A DNA stretch of 38,235 nt, from assembly GCA_020831585.1 (NCBI GenBank), contig JAFIGE010000037.1:1-38235 (forward strand). The letters are read 5' to 3'. Each line of letters opens with the position of its first letter. Position 1 is the stretch's first letter. Shown one piece after another: positions 17,008 to 25,396 of this stretch. The stretch comes from Opitutales bacterium (GTDB lineage Bacteria > Verrucomicrobiota > Verrucomicrobiia > Opitutales > Oceanipulchritudinaceae). Both the position numbers and the translations under genes were made by a program. A model generated the notes under the pieces. The model worked only from the letters and a program-made list of their open reading frames with translations, was not told where the DNA came from and ran no database searches.

Positions 17008-18755
17008 AAGCCGCTGTCTTCCAGTCGTGGCGCCTGATTCTTATTGGATTCGCAGGCTGTGCCGCCTTTGGTGCGATCTTCTGGCAACTCGGACAACTCC
17101 ACCTTGTGCGCGGGCCGGCCCTGGCGGCGAGCGCGGAGGATGCGCGGCGTTCGCTCGTGCCCCTGGAGGCGCGCCGCGGCGATATCCGCGATAGCCGGGG
17201 CGTTCTCCTGGCGGGCACGCGCCCGCATGTGGTGGTGGGCATCGATCCGGCGTTTTTCCGCGACGACGACCTGCCCAAGCTCCCCGAGTTGGCGCGCATC
17301 CTCGGACTGGATACGAACGAGGTAAAACGCGCCGCGACAACCCGCTACCGCAGCGAGGGCGGGCGGCCCATTCGCTGGGTGCGCCTGGGGCAGGTGGATG
17401 ACGCCACTTATGATGCCGCTCTCGCTCTGCGTGTGCGCGGTTTCTATGGGACGCGGGGCTTCGAGCGCCACTACCCGGCGGAATCGCTCGCCGCACAGAT
17501 CCTCGGCTTTATCAATCGCGAGGGCGTGGCCGTGATGGGGGTGGAGCAGCAAATGGATTTCTACCTGCGCGGGCAACCGGGCTGGCGTATCTCCGAGAGC
17601 GATGGCCGCCGCCGCGAGCTGGCTGCCTTTCGTGTGCGCGAAGCGCCGCCGGTGGAGGGGTTCAATGTAGTGCTCACGATTGATTCGGTCGTGCAGAGTA
17701 TGGTGGAAGCGGAGATCCGCGCGCTCGCGGAGACGTTTTCCCCCGACGGAATTTCCATCATCGTGACGGAGGCGCGCAGTGGCGCGGTTTTGGCCATGGC
17801 CAACTATCCGACCTTTGATCCGAACCGCTTCTGGGAGTTTCCCTTGGAAAACCAGCGCAACCGCGCCGTTACCGACAGCCTGGAGCCGGGCTCCACATTC
17901 AAGATTGTGCCCGTGGCGGCCGCGCTGGAAGAGCGCCTTATCTCACCGGAGACGCTCATTCATTGTTCCCTCCCGGTGGTGCAATACGCCGGTCGCTCGG
18001 TGCGCCTGCCCTCCGATGTGCGGGAGCTGGGCGAGATTCCGCTGACAACGGTGGTGGCCCGTTCGAGCAACCGCGGGGCGGCTATGATCGGGATGATGCT
18101 GGGTTCGCGCAGGTTGCACGATTACAGTGCGCTTTTCGGTTTTGGTTCGCGGACAAACTGGCCTCTCGGGGGCGAGATTCCCGGCCGACTGCATCCCGTT
18201 GAGCGTTGGGACGGCCTCACCATCAGCCGCCTCCCGGCGGGTTATGCGGTGAGCGCCACGCCCCTGCAGATCCACATGGCCACCGCCACACTGGCCAATG
18301 GCGGCCTGCGCCCGCAGCCCTATCTCCTATCGCGCGTGGTCGACCGCACGGGGGCCAACATCATGCATTTCGAGCCCCGTGCCCCGGTGCGCGTGGTCTC
18401 TGAAGAGACGGCTCGCACGATGGCCGATCTCCTCGCCAAGGTGGTGAGTCCGGAAGGGACGGCGCGCCGTGCCGCACTCCCCGGAATGCGCGTGGCGGGC
18501 AAAACGGGAACATCCCGCAAGATCATCGACGGGCGCTATTCGCGCACGGATCACTTTGCTTCTTTCACCGGGTTCTTCCCGGCGGAGGCACCGGAATTTG
18601 TCATCACGGTCATCGTCGATAATCCGCGTTCCTCGGGCGTGGGTTTTGGCGGGGTCGTGGCCGCACCCGCCTTTCGCAACATCGCCGAGGGGCTCGTCCG
18701 CTATTTCGCGATCGAGGCCCCGCGTCCCGAGCGAGAACTCGCCCGTTTTCCCTAA
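17004..18755 (+). CDS. ftsI: Septal peptidoglycan transpeptidase FtsI (PBP3)
   Basis: A 583-residue class B penicillin-binding protein that cross-links septal peptidoglycan with FtsW. An N-terminal membrane anchor (about residues 10-30) is followed by the pedestal domain opening RRGDIRDSRGVLLA. The transpeptidase domain has all three active-site motifs: SxxK at S297-TFK (EPGSTFKIVP), SSN at 354-356 (ARSSNRGAAMIG) and KTG at 500-502 (VAGKTGTSRK). No PASTA domains follow, so this is FtsI rather than a SpoVD-like form. The ATG overlaps the ftsL stop (ATGA), indicating translational coupling. Confidence 0.95.
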   Translation: MKAAVFQSWRLILIGFAGCAAFGAIFWQLGQLHLVRGPALAASAEDARRSLVPLEARRGDIRDSRGVLLAGTRPHVVVGIDPAFFRDDDLPKLPELARILGLDTNEVKRAATTRYRSEGGRPIRWVRLGQVDDATYDAALALRVRGFYGTRGFERHYPAESLAAQILGFINREGVAVMGVEQQMDFYLRGQPGWRISESDGRRRELAAFRVREAPPVEGFNVVLTIDSVVQSMVEAEIRALAETFSPDGISIIVTEARSGAVLAMANYPTFDPNRFWEFPLENQRNRAVTDSLEPGSTFKIVPVAAALEERLISPETLIHCSLPVVQYAGRSVRLPSDVRELGEIPLTTVVARSSNRGAAMIGMMLGSRRLHDYSALFGFGSRTNWPLGGEIPGRLHPVERWDGLTISRLPAGYAVSATPLQIHMATATLANGGLRPQPYLLSRVVDRTGANIMHFEPRAPVRVVSEETARTMADLLAKVVSPEGTARRAALPGMRVAGKTGTSRKIIDGRYSRTDHFASFTGFFPAEAPEFVITVIVDNPRSSGVGFGGVVAAPAFRNIAEGLVRYFAIEAPRPERELARFP

Positions 18756-18883
18756 CGACACAAATACGCATTTCCTTGAATACACTCAGCCCAATCACCG
18801 AACGCCCCGCGCGGGGCGCCCGCTCTTTCATTGTCGGCGGCAGCTCGCAGCTCTTGCAGCGGGCCGCCCGCCGGCCCGCCTCC

Positions 18884-20365
18884 ATGAACCTTCGCCTCGA
18901 ACAGCTCTTTTCCGGTATTCCCGATGTGCGCGTGGAAGGGGATGCCCGCCGTCCCGTGCACGCGCTGTGCTCGGATAGTCGCCGCGTTACCCCCGGTGCG
19001 GTCTTTTTCGCCTTGCCCGGAGCCCGCACAAACGGCGGGCAATACATCGAGGAAGCGGTTCACCGCGGGGCCATCGCCGTGGTCGCACCGACTCAGGTAT
19101 GGGTGCCGCGTACCGCCACCCTCATCGTGGCTCCGGCGATTCGCCGCACCCTCGCTCTTTGCGCGCGCCGTTTTTATGGAAGCCCGCAGGATAAGCTTCA
19201 ACTGACCGGCGTGGCCGGCACGAGTGGCAAGACCGTCGTCGGGAGCCTGACGCGGCATTTCCTGGAGGCCGGGGAAGCGCCGGTGGGGTTTCTCGGAACG
19301 ATCCATTACGCCCTTGGCGCGCGCACCCTGCCGGCTTACCGCACCACGCCCGAGCCCATCGACATGCACGCCATGCTCGCCCAGATGGTGGAGGGTGGGG
19401 CGAAGGAGGCGATCCTTGAAGTCTCCTCCCATGGCATCGATCAGGAGCGTGTTTTCGGTCTGGATTGGGAATCGATGGTCTTTCTCAACCTCTACGGCGA
19501 GCATCTGGACTACCACGGCTCGCTCGAAAACTACTACGCTGTGGTCAAGCGGGCCTTCGACGGCAGCCTCGGCAAATCGCCCCGCCGGGCAATTGTGAAT
19601 GTCGACGATGTCTGGGGCCGCCGGCTTCTCGACGAACTTCACCCCGACATCGAACGCATCACTTTCGGCACCTCCGAAGAAGCGCGTTTCCGTGCCTCGG
19701 AGATCGAATGCGGCCCGGACGGAACGCGGTTCACCCTCACCGTGGACGGGGAGACCTTCCGGGTATTTTCGCCGCTTCCCGGTCGCTTCAATGTCGACAA
19801 CCTTCTCGCCGCGCTGGCCGCGACGGCGCACCGCGTGCCGACCGCCACTGCCCTGGGGCGCCTCATCGATTTTGACGGTGTGCGCGGGCGCACGGAAAAG
19901 GTCGATGCCGGCCAATCCTTCCACGTCGTGGTGGATTACGCGCATACGCCCGGCTCCTATGCGAAGACGCTGGAAATGCTGCGCTCCCTCACGAAGGGAC
20001 GTGTGCTCACCGTCTTTGGTTGCGGGGGCGACCGCGATGCCCGCCAACGGCCCCTCATCGCCCGCACCGTCGCCGACCTCTCCGATATGGCCTGGGCCAC
20101 GGCGGACAATCCGCGCGGGGAGACCCTCGACGGCATTTTCGCGGATATCCGCAGCGGTCTGCGTGTGAAGGACCTGGTGACCTTTATCGATGACCGTCGC
20201 CAGGCCATCAGCCTTGCGCTCGATGCCGCTGCGCCGGGGGATATCGTCCTCATCGCGGGCAAGGGCCATGAGACTTTTCAGGAGTATGCGGATTCGATTG
20301 TGCCATTCGACGACCGCGCCGTGGCCCGCGAACTCCTCCGCAAAAAGATGGGAGTGGAGACCTGA
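18884..20365 (+). CDS. murE: UDP-MurNAc-tripeptide ligase MurE
   Basis: MurE adds the third stem-peptide residue to UDP-MurNAc-L-Ala-D-Glu in the cytoplasm. The 493-residue form starts at MNLRLEQLFSGIP, a typical MurE opening; the frame stays open upstream to a TTG at 18776 (529 residues), but that segment looks non-conserved. The ATP loop is GVAGTSGKT (residues 109-117), with Ser where Asn is usual. Also visible: YRTTPEP, EVSSHGIDQERV, NLYGEHLDYHGSLENYYAVVKRAF (the lysine normally carbamylated), VVDYAHTPGSY, VFGCGGDRDARQRP and ATADNPRGE. The DNPR motif is the signature for meso-diaminopimelate addition. murF follows after three bases. Confidence 0.93.
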   Translation: MNLRLEQLFSGIPDVRVEGDARRPVHALCSDSRRVTPGAVFFALPGARTNGGQYIEEAVHRGAIAVVAPTQVWVPRTATLIVAPAIRRTLALCARRFYGSPQDKLQLTGVAGTSGKTVVGSLTRHFLEAGEAPVGFLGTIHYALGARTLPAYRTTPEPIDMHAMLAQMVEGGAKEAILEVSSHGIDQERVFGLDWESMVFLNLYGEHLDYHGSLENYYAVVKRAFDGSLGKSPRRAIVNVDDVWGRRLLDELHPDIERITFGTSEEARFRASEIECGPDGTRFTLTVDGETFRVFSPLPGRFNVDNLLAALAATAHRVPTATALGRLIDFDGVRGRTEKVDAGQSFHVVVDYAHTPGSYAKTLEMLRSLTKGRVLTVFGCGGDRDARQRPLIARTVADLSDMAWATADNPRGETLDGIFADIRSGLRVKDLVTFIDDRRQAISLALDAAAPGDIVLIAGKGHETFQEYADSIVPFDDRAVARELLRKKMGVET

Positions 20366-20368
20366 GAG

Positions 20369-21769
20369 ATGTTGCGCTTCCCACCCGAGACGCTTGCCCA
20401 ATGGACCCTTGGAACCTGGCACGGCCTTCCCGCCGAACCGATCCGTGGCTTCCGCCTGGACTCGCGCCGGGTGCAGCCGGGCGATCTCTTCTTTGCCCTG
20501 CGCACGGAGCTCCGCGACGGGCATGATTTTGTTGGCGCGGCCCAGGCCGCCGGAGCCGTCGGTGCGGTGGTCGAGCGCCTTATCCCGGATTGCCCCTTGC
20601 CCCAACTTTTGGTGGAATCCCCGGAGCGGGCTTTGCAGGCGATGGCGCGCGCCCATCGTCTCCGTTTTCCGGGCAAGGTGATCGGTATCACCGGCAGTTG
20701 CGGGAAGACGTCCTGCAAGGAAATGCTCGCCGCCCTTCTCGGGAGGGAGCGCACGCACTTCACCGAGGGCAACCTCAACAATCACCTCGGTCTCCCGCTC
20801 ACCCTTCTCGGTCTCGATCCCGCGCGGCACGATCAGGCTGTCGTGGAGGCGGGCATCAACCACACCGGGGAAATGGATGTGCTCGGCGACATTCTTCAAC
20901 CCGATGCCGCCATCATCACGCACATCGGAGAGGCCCACCTCGCCGGTCTGGGGGGCAATCTCGAAGGCGTCGCCCGCGAAAAGGGCACGCTCCTGCGCCA
21001 TGTGCGCGCGGGCGGATTTGCGGCCTATCCGGGAGCCTGCCTGGCCTACGCGCCCTTCGCCGAGGCCCCCGCGCAGCTCGAAAAAATCTTTCTGACTGGG
21101 ACGGAGTTGCCCGCACCCAAGGCGGATACGCGCTTTGTCTCGACCAACTACAAGACTGATTCCGAGAATCCCGGCGACCCGGGCGGTGATTGCCTTTTGT
21201 GTGTGAGGCAGTCGCCTGCCCGGGTCGAAGAGATCCCGGGTGTGCCCCGCCTGAGCGCGGGGATGCTTTCCAACCTCGTGCTCGCCTGGACGGTGGCCCG
21301 CGCCCTCGGCGTGCCCGCCGACACCCTGCGCGGGCGCATCGCCCAATGGCAGCCGTCCTTCGGTCGCGCCGACTTGAGGATCATCGGTGGGCGCTCGTAT
21401 TTCGTGGACTGCTACAACGCCAACCCCGCCTCCATGCGCGACAGCCTGCGCTTTTTCCAGGAGCGTTTTCCGCAGCCCCCCCGTTGCTACGTGTTGGGCG
21501 GCATGAAGGAACTTGGGGCGGTCGCTCCCGCCGCTCACCGTGAAGCGGCCGCTTTGCTGCAACTGGAGGCCGCCGACACCGCCGTCTTCGTGGGTGAGGA
21601 GGGCGCATGGTATCGCGAGGGGCTTGGGCGAGCGGATTCCGCCGCCGTCGTGGCCGATGCCGATGCCGCCCGTCCGCTTGTCGAAGCGTCCTCCGGCCCC
21701 GTCTTTCTCAAAGGCAGCCGCGCCTACGCCTTGGAAAAACTTCTACCTGCGGAGGTTTACGCATGTTGA
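20369..21769 (+). CDS. murF: UDP-MurNAc-pentapeptide synthetase MurF
   Basis: A 466-residue ligase that adds D-Ala-D-Ala (made by the Ddl encoded downstream) to the UDP-MurNAc tripeptide. Motifs: an N-terminal substrate domain with RLDSRRVQPGDLFFALR; the ATP loop GITGSCGKTSCKEML; FTEGNLNNHLGLPLTLL; VVEAGINHTGEMDVLG; ITHIGEAHLAGLG; and a C-terminal domain with VDCYNANPASMRDSL and VLGGMKELG. The length is normal. Between about residues 250 and 290 there is a less conserved insert rich in charged residues. It starts three bases after murE, and its end overlaps mraY by seven bases. Confidence 0.94.
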   Translation: MLRFPPETLAQWTLGTWHGLPAEPIRGFRLDSRRVQPGDLFFALRTELRDGHDFVGAAQAAGAVGAVVERLIPDCPLPQLLVESPERALQAMARAHRLRFPGKVIGITGSCGKTSCKEMLAALLGRERTHFTEGNLNNHLGLPLTLLGLDPARHDQAVVEAGINHTGEMDVLGDILQPDAAIITHIGEAHLAGLGGNLEGVAREKGTLLRHVRAGGFAAYPGACLAYAPFAEAPAQLEKIFLTGTELPAPKADTRFVSTNYKTDSENPGDPGGDCLLCVRQSPARVEEIPGVPRLSAGMLSNLVLAWTVARALGVPADTLRGRIAQWQPSFGRADLRIIGGRSYFVDCYNANPASMRDSLRFFQERFPQPPRCYVLGGMKELGAVAPAAHREAAALLQLEAADTAVFVGEEGAWYREGLGRADSAAVVADADAARPLVEASSGPVFLKGSRAYALEKLLPAEVYAC

Positions 21770-22863
21770 TCGAACTCGCCGCCTTCGAAGAAATCTTCGG
21801 CCCCTTCCGCCTCTTCCGCTTTCTCTCTTTCCGGTCAGTGGGCGGAGCGGTGACGGCCTTTGTCATCGGTCTGGTGATTGCGCCGTTCATCATCGCGCGC
21901 CTGCGCAAACTCAAAGCGGCGCAGGTTTTCCGCGACCACGCCACCGTGGGCAAACTGGCCGATCTCCACAGCGGCAAAGTGGGCACACCCACGATGGGCG
22001 GCCTCATCATTTTCTTCTCCACCACCGTCAGCGTGCTCCTGTGGACGCGCTGGAACACCTTTATCATGGTCGCCCTGCTCGTGTATGCGGGGCTCACCCT
22101 GATCGGCTTTCTCGACGATTTCCTGAAGATTACCCGGAAGAAGAGCGGGGGCCTTTCCGGGCGCTACAAGCTCCTCGGGCAGCTCATTCTCACCGGCCTT
22201 GCCCTCGCCATCCTTCTCCTCAGCGAGACCACCGCTCCCTTCATCCAGCAGATCTGGATCCCCTTCCACAAAGACCCTATTCTCCTCGCCCTGCCGGTCT
22301 TGCCGCTCTTTGTCTTTTTCTTTCTTGTCCTCGCCGGTTCGAGCAACGCCATCAACCTCACCGACGGCGTCGACGGTCTGGCCATCGGCTGCACCATCAC
22401 GGTGGCGCTCTCCTACGGGCTCATCGCTTACGCTTCCGGTCACGCCGTCTTCGCGAGCCACCTTCTTCTGCCGTTTCTGCCGGGTTCCGGCGAACTCGCC
22501 GTGTTTTGCGCCATTCTCTGCGCGGCCTCGCTGGCCTTTCTCTGGCACAACGCGCACCCGGCCGCCGTCTTTATGGGCGATACCGGCTCGCTCGCTCTGG
22601 GCGGTGTCATCGGAGCCATCGCCTTCATGCTCCTCCAGCCGTTCACGCTCATCATCATTGGCGGGGTCTTCGTCGCCGAGGCGCTCTCCGTTATTCTGCA
22701 GGTGGGGAGCTTCAAGGCCCGCCGCAAACGCATTTTCCGCATGGCTCCGATCCACCACCATTTTGAACTCCTCGGTTGGGCCGAAACCCAGGTGGTCATT
22801 CGCTTCTGGATACTTTCCCTCATTTGCTCGATTGCGGGCCTCGCCACCCTTAAACTCCGATGA
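21763..22863 (+). CDS. mraY: Phospho-MurNAc-pentapeptide transferase MraY
   Basis: A 366-residue polytopic enzyme that transfers phospho-MurNAc-pentapeptide to undecaprenyl phosphate to make lipid I. About ten membrane spans are present. Catalytic blocks are intact: KVGTPTMGGLIIF; FLDDFLKITRKKSGGLSGRYKLLGQ; the NLTDGVDGLAIG loop; HNAHPAAVFMGDTGSLALGG; and the PIHHHFEL triple-His loop near the end. The start at 21763 has GGAGG at good spacing; the frame is open further upstream inside murF, but not with MraY-like sequence. The TGA stop at 22861-22863 overlaps an ATG that opens a 54-codon frame filling the gap to the LysM gene. Confidence 0.95.
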   Translation: MLIELAAFEEIFGPFRLFRFLSFRSVGGAVTAFVIGLVIAPFIIARLRKLKAAQVFRDHATVGKLADLHSGKVGTPTMGGLIIFFSTTVSVLLWTRWNTFIMVALLVYAGLTLIGFLDDFLKITRKKSGGLSGRYKLLGQLILTGLALAILLLSETTAPFIQQIWIPFHKDPILLALPVLPLFVFFFLVLAGSSNAINLTDGVDGLAIGCTITVALSYGLIAYASGHAVFASHLLLPFLPGSGELAVFCAILCAASLAFLWHNAHPAAVFMGDTGSLALGGVIGAIAFMLLQPFTLIIIGGVFVAEALSVILQVGSFKARRKRIFRMAPIHHHFELLGWAETQVVIRFWILSLICSIAGLATLKLR

Positions 22864-23024
22864 AATCCGTTGCCAATATGAACCTCCGGTCCAATCTCGG
22901 AGATGCGGGTTTTAATCCGAACCCGCCGACCCCGAAAGGTGTCTCCTTAGGTATGCCCGGAGGCGCGTTTCCCAACCCGCCCGGTCGGCGTTTTTCTAAC
23001 TGTATCCAACCTTGTTTTCCATGA
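22860..23024 (+). CDS. Possible 54-residue small protein between mraY and the LysM gene
   Basis: An ATG at 22860 overlaps the mraY stop (ATGA), and the frame runs 54 codons to a TGA that overlaps the ATG of the LysM gene (ATGA again). It therefore exactly fills the gap, with both junctions of the coupled type common in this cluster. The product is Pro, Gly and Asn rich (for example AGFNPNPPTPKG and GMPGGAFPNPPG), has one Cys pair near its end, and has no recognisable domain, signal peptide or membrane span. No Shine-Dalgarno is evident. The same bases can form competing hairpins, so the stretch may act as structured RNA instead. This is the usual position of murD, but no MurD-like residues are visible. 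Confidence 0.3.
   Translation: MKSVANMNLRSNLGDAGFNPNPPTPKGVSLGMPGGAFPNPPGRRFSNCIQPCFP
22924..22995 (+). terminator. Long-loop terminator-like structure with competing upstream hairpin
   Basis: CGCCGACC (22924-22931) pairs perfectly with GGTCGGCG (22983-22990), followed at once by TTTTT (22991-22995). A second perfect 7-bp stem, GCGGGTT / AACCCGC (22905-22911 with 22920-22926), overlaps the left arm by three bases, so the two stems cannot both form fully. That is the layout of an attenuator, with terminator and competing stem. The 51-base loop is unusually long and is partly filled by CTCC / GGAG pairing. Confidence 0.35.
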
Positions 23025-24214
23025 AACTCAGTCAAATATTTGGTTTGGTCGTCTTGATCCATTTGGGGATCGTTGCGGCGCTCCTCATCCAACCCGGTTG
23101 CCAGACGCAACGTCCGGCTGACCCCGATCCTTCTATGACGACGCAGGCGGCTCCCACGGCGGGCAACGTCCGCTCGGCAAATGACCGGACCTCGCCGGCC
23201 CGCCCCGTCGATGCGCACCCGGGGGAGGTCGATCCCGCCTTCAATGCCGGTTTTCAGCCGAGCGCGCGCCGATCTGAGCCGATGCGTCCCGTTTCTCCAA
23301 CCACGGCGGCACCGGCGCGAACAGAAGGCCGCACGGATGTGACCGGAGGCGGTGTTTTGCGGCCTCTCACCCCGGTCGATCCCGCCGCGAATGACCGTCC
23401 CTTTAGCTCCGATGCTCCTTCCGCTCCTTCCCAGACCTATACCGTTCAGCGCGGGGACAACCTCACGGTCATCGCGCGCCGCTTCAACGTTGGGTTGAAC
23501 GAACTCCTCGCCGCAAACAACCTGCGCCGGGACTCCACCATTTTTGCCGGTCAGGAGCTCACCATTCCCGCTCCCGCCCGCGAAGCGACTCCCTCTGGAC
23601 CCGCCAGCGTGCCCGCCGATGGGCGGGAGGCGCGCTATACCGTGCAGGCCGGTGACACCCTTACACGCATCGCCAATCGCTTTGGGGTGACCGTCGCCGA
23701 GATCCGCAGCGCCAACGGTTTAACTTCCGATACGATCCGCGTGGGCGATACGCTTCGCATCCCGGGTGTGGCCGGAACAACCGCCGGGCCGGCCGCCTCG
23801 CCCCCGTCGCCCGCCACTGCCCCGCGCGCGACGGCCTCCGGTGAGACTTACACTGTGCAAAGAGGGGACACCCCCATCACGATTGCCCGTCGGTTAGGTG
23901 TTTCGGCCGAGGAACTCATGCGGGTAAACAGCATTTCCGATCCGCGCCGGCTCTTTGTCGGTCAAGAGTTGATCGTGCCCTCGGGGGGGCGTGCGCCCGC
24001 CTCAAGCGCCCCCGCGCGCACCCCGCCACCCGCGCCGCCCGCGCCGCGCACAACCACTCCGCCCGCCGCCGAAACGGTCCCGCTCCGGCCTCAGCCAAGC
24101 CAGCCCGCCCGCATCACACCGCCACCGCCCACGCTCGACGATCTGGATGCGTTGGATGATGATGACCTTCCCTTTGTGGATGTGGAAACCATTCCGCCGC
24201 GGGGCGATGACTGA
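23021..24214 (+). CDS. Triple LysM-domain cell-wall binding protein
   Basis: A 397-residue membrane-anchored or lipoprotein-like protein. An N-terminal hydrophobic span (about 6-24) ends at GCQTQ; Cys27 could be lipidated, but the residues before it (IQPG) are a poor lipobox. A disordered Pro/Ala/Thr region leads to three LysM domains at about 140-183, 206-248 and 277-320. Each begins YTVQxGDT or a close form and ends in an (I/F)xxGQEL or (I/V)GDTLRIP segment; LysM binds GlcNAc in peptidoglycan. A Pro-rich stretch and an acidic tail follow (LDDLDALDDDDLPF). No catalytic domain is present. It sits between mraY and ftsW where murD is usual, so a role in wall binding at the division site is a reasonable inference. 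Confidence 0.85.
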   Translation: MKLSQIFGLVVLIHLGIVAALLIQPGCQTQRPADPDPSMTTQAAPTAGNVRSANDRTSPARPVDAHPGEVDPAFNAGFQPSARRSEPMRPVSPTTAAPARTEGRTDVTGGGVLRPLTPVDPAANDRPFSSDAPSAPSQTYTVQRGDNLTVIARRFNVGLNELLAANNLRRDSTIFAGQELTIPAPAREATPSGPASVPADGREARYTVQAGDTLTRIANRFGVTVAEIRSANGLTSDTIRVGDTLRIPGVAGTTAGPAASPPSPATAPRATASGETYTVQRGDTPITIARRLGVSAEELMRVNSISDPRRLFVGQELIVPSGGRAPASSAPARTPPPAPPAPRTTTPPAAETVPLRPQPSQPARITPPPPTLDDLDALDDDDLPFVDVETIPPRGDD

Positions 24215-24233
24215 AGCCTGAGGGTCGAACCTC

Positions 24234-25394
24234 ATGGACGTCCCGGCCAACACGCTGTTTCCCTCGCCATCCTTGCGCCAGCGCGTGCCGGGCCTCCTCA
24301 CCTTTGTCCTTGTTTTTGCCCTTAGCCTGACCGGGCTCCTCATGCTGTTCAGCGTGGGTCGCTCGCTCGATGAGGGACGGCAGTCGACCTTCGTCGTCAA
24401 ACAGACCATCTGGCTCGGCGTCGGGCTGGCGGCCTTTTTTGTTACTTACCGGCTGAATCTCGAAAAGCTCCGTCCGCTTGTTTGGCTCATGGGTGTCGGC
24501 GGGCTCGTGCTCCTTGTGCTCGTTTTGCTGCCGGGTATCGGTCTGCTCGTGAACGGCGCGCGGCGCTGGATTTCCCTCGGATTCATGAATATGCAGGTGT
24601 CCGATTTTGCGAAGATCGCTTTTCTCTTCGTGCTCGCCCGCTACCTCTCCGACAACCAGCGCCACATGGGGGAGTTTGTTCGCGGATACGTCATTCCGGT
24701 CAGTTTGGTCGCGATACCCTGTGGACTCATTCTTCTCCAGCCGGACTTTGGCACGGCGGCTCTCTTCGGGCTCGTCGGCGGGCTTTTGCTCTTCCTCGGC
24801 GGGGCGCGCCTGCTCTACCTTATCCCGAGTGGTATCGCGGCTCTGAGCCTCTTTGCTGTGGCGATCTACCATGATCCCATACGCTTTCGCCGCGTGATGT
24901 CTTTCATGGATGTGGAAGCTCACCGCAACGATGCGACGTTTCAGCTCTGGCAGGGGCTCATCGCCTTTGGCAGCGGCGGGCTCTCCGGGCGGGGGATCGG
25001 ACAGGGGAGGCAACAAATGGCCTTTCTACCGGAGGCACACACCGACTTCATCTTTCCCATCATCGGCGAGGAACTTGGCCTCATCGCCACCGGAGCCATC
25101 ACCCTGGCCTTTCTCGCTCTTTTCATGGTCGGCATGACGCAACTGCTCCGCGCCCATAATCGCTACCAGTTTATCCTCGGGGCCGGCGCGCTTTTTTTCA
25201 TCATCTTTCAGGCGATCGTGAACATGGGCGTGGCCACCGGTCTCATGCCCACCAAGGGGATGTCGCTTCCGTTCATCAGCTACGGGGGCTCCAATCTCGT
25301 GACCATGTTTATCCTCACCGGCCTCCTTCTCAATTGCTTTGAGGAGTGGAACCGGGAACGGCCGCTGGCGGCGCGGGAAAGGAGAAAGAGTTAG
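24234..25394 (+). CDS. ftsW: Septal peptidoglycan polymerase FtsW
   Basis: A 386-residue SEDS-family glycosyltransferase that polymerises lipid II at the septum with FtsI. Ten membrane spans are expected. Family blocks seen: GARRWISLGFMNMQVSDFAKIAFL; LLQPDFGTAALF; the large periplasmic loop with FQLWQGLIAFGSGGLSGRGIGQGRQQMAFLPEAHTDFIFPIIGEELG; and MGVATGLMPTKGMSLPFISYGGSNL. It stops with TAG (25392-25394), two bases before the murG ATG. The presence of ftsW here with ftsI encoded upstream is standard for the cluster. Confidence 0.94.
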   Translation: MDVPANTLFPSPSLRQRVPGLLTFVLVFALSLTGLLMLFSVGRSLDEGRQSTFVVKQTIWLGVGLAAFFVTYRLNLEKLRPLVWLMGVGGLVLLVLVLLPGIGLLVNGARRWISLGFMNMQVSDFAKIAFLFVLARYLSDNQRHMGEFVRGYVIPVSLVAIPCGLILLQPDFGTAALFGLVGGLLLFLGGARLLYLIPSGIAALSLFAVAIYHDPIRFRRVMSFMDVEAHRNDATFQLWQGLIAFGSGGLSGRGIGQGRQQMAFLPEAHTDFIFPIIGEELGLIATGAITLAFLALFMVGMTQLLRAHNRYQFILGAGALFFIIFQAIVNMGVATGLMPTKGMSLPFISYGGSNLVTMFILTGLLLNCFEEWNRERPLAARERRKS

Positions 25395-25396
25395 CC

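Noticed and set aside
18752-21562. Very long open frame (936 codons) on the minus strand opposite murE and murF
   Set aside because: Antisense to two unmistakable ligase genes; the product has no domain and the composition of a shadow frame.
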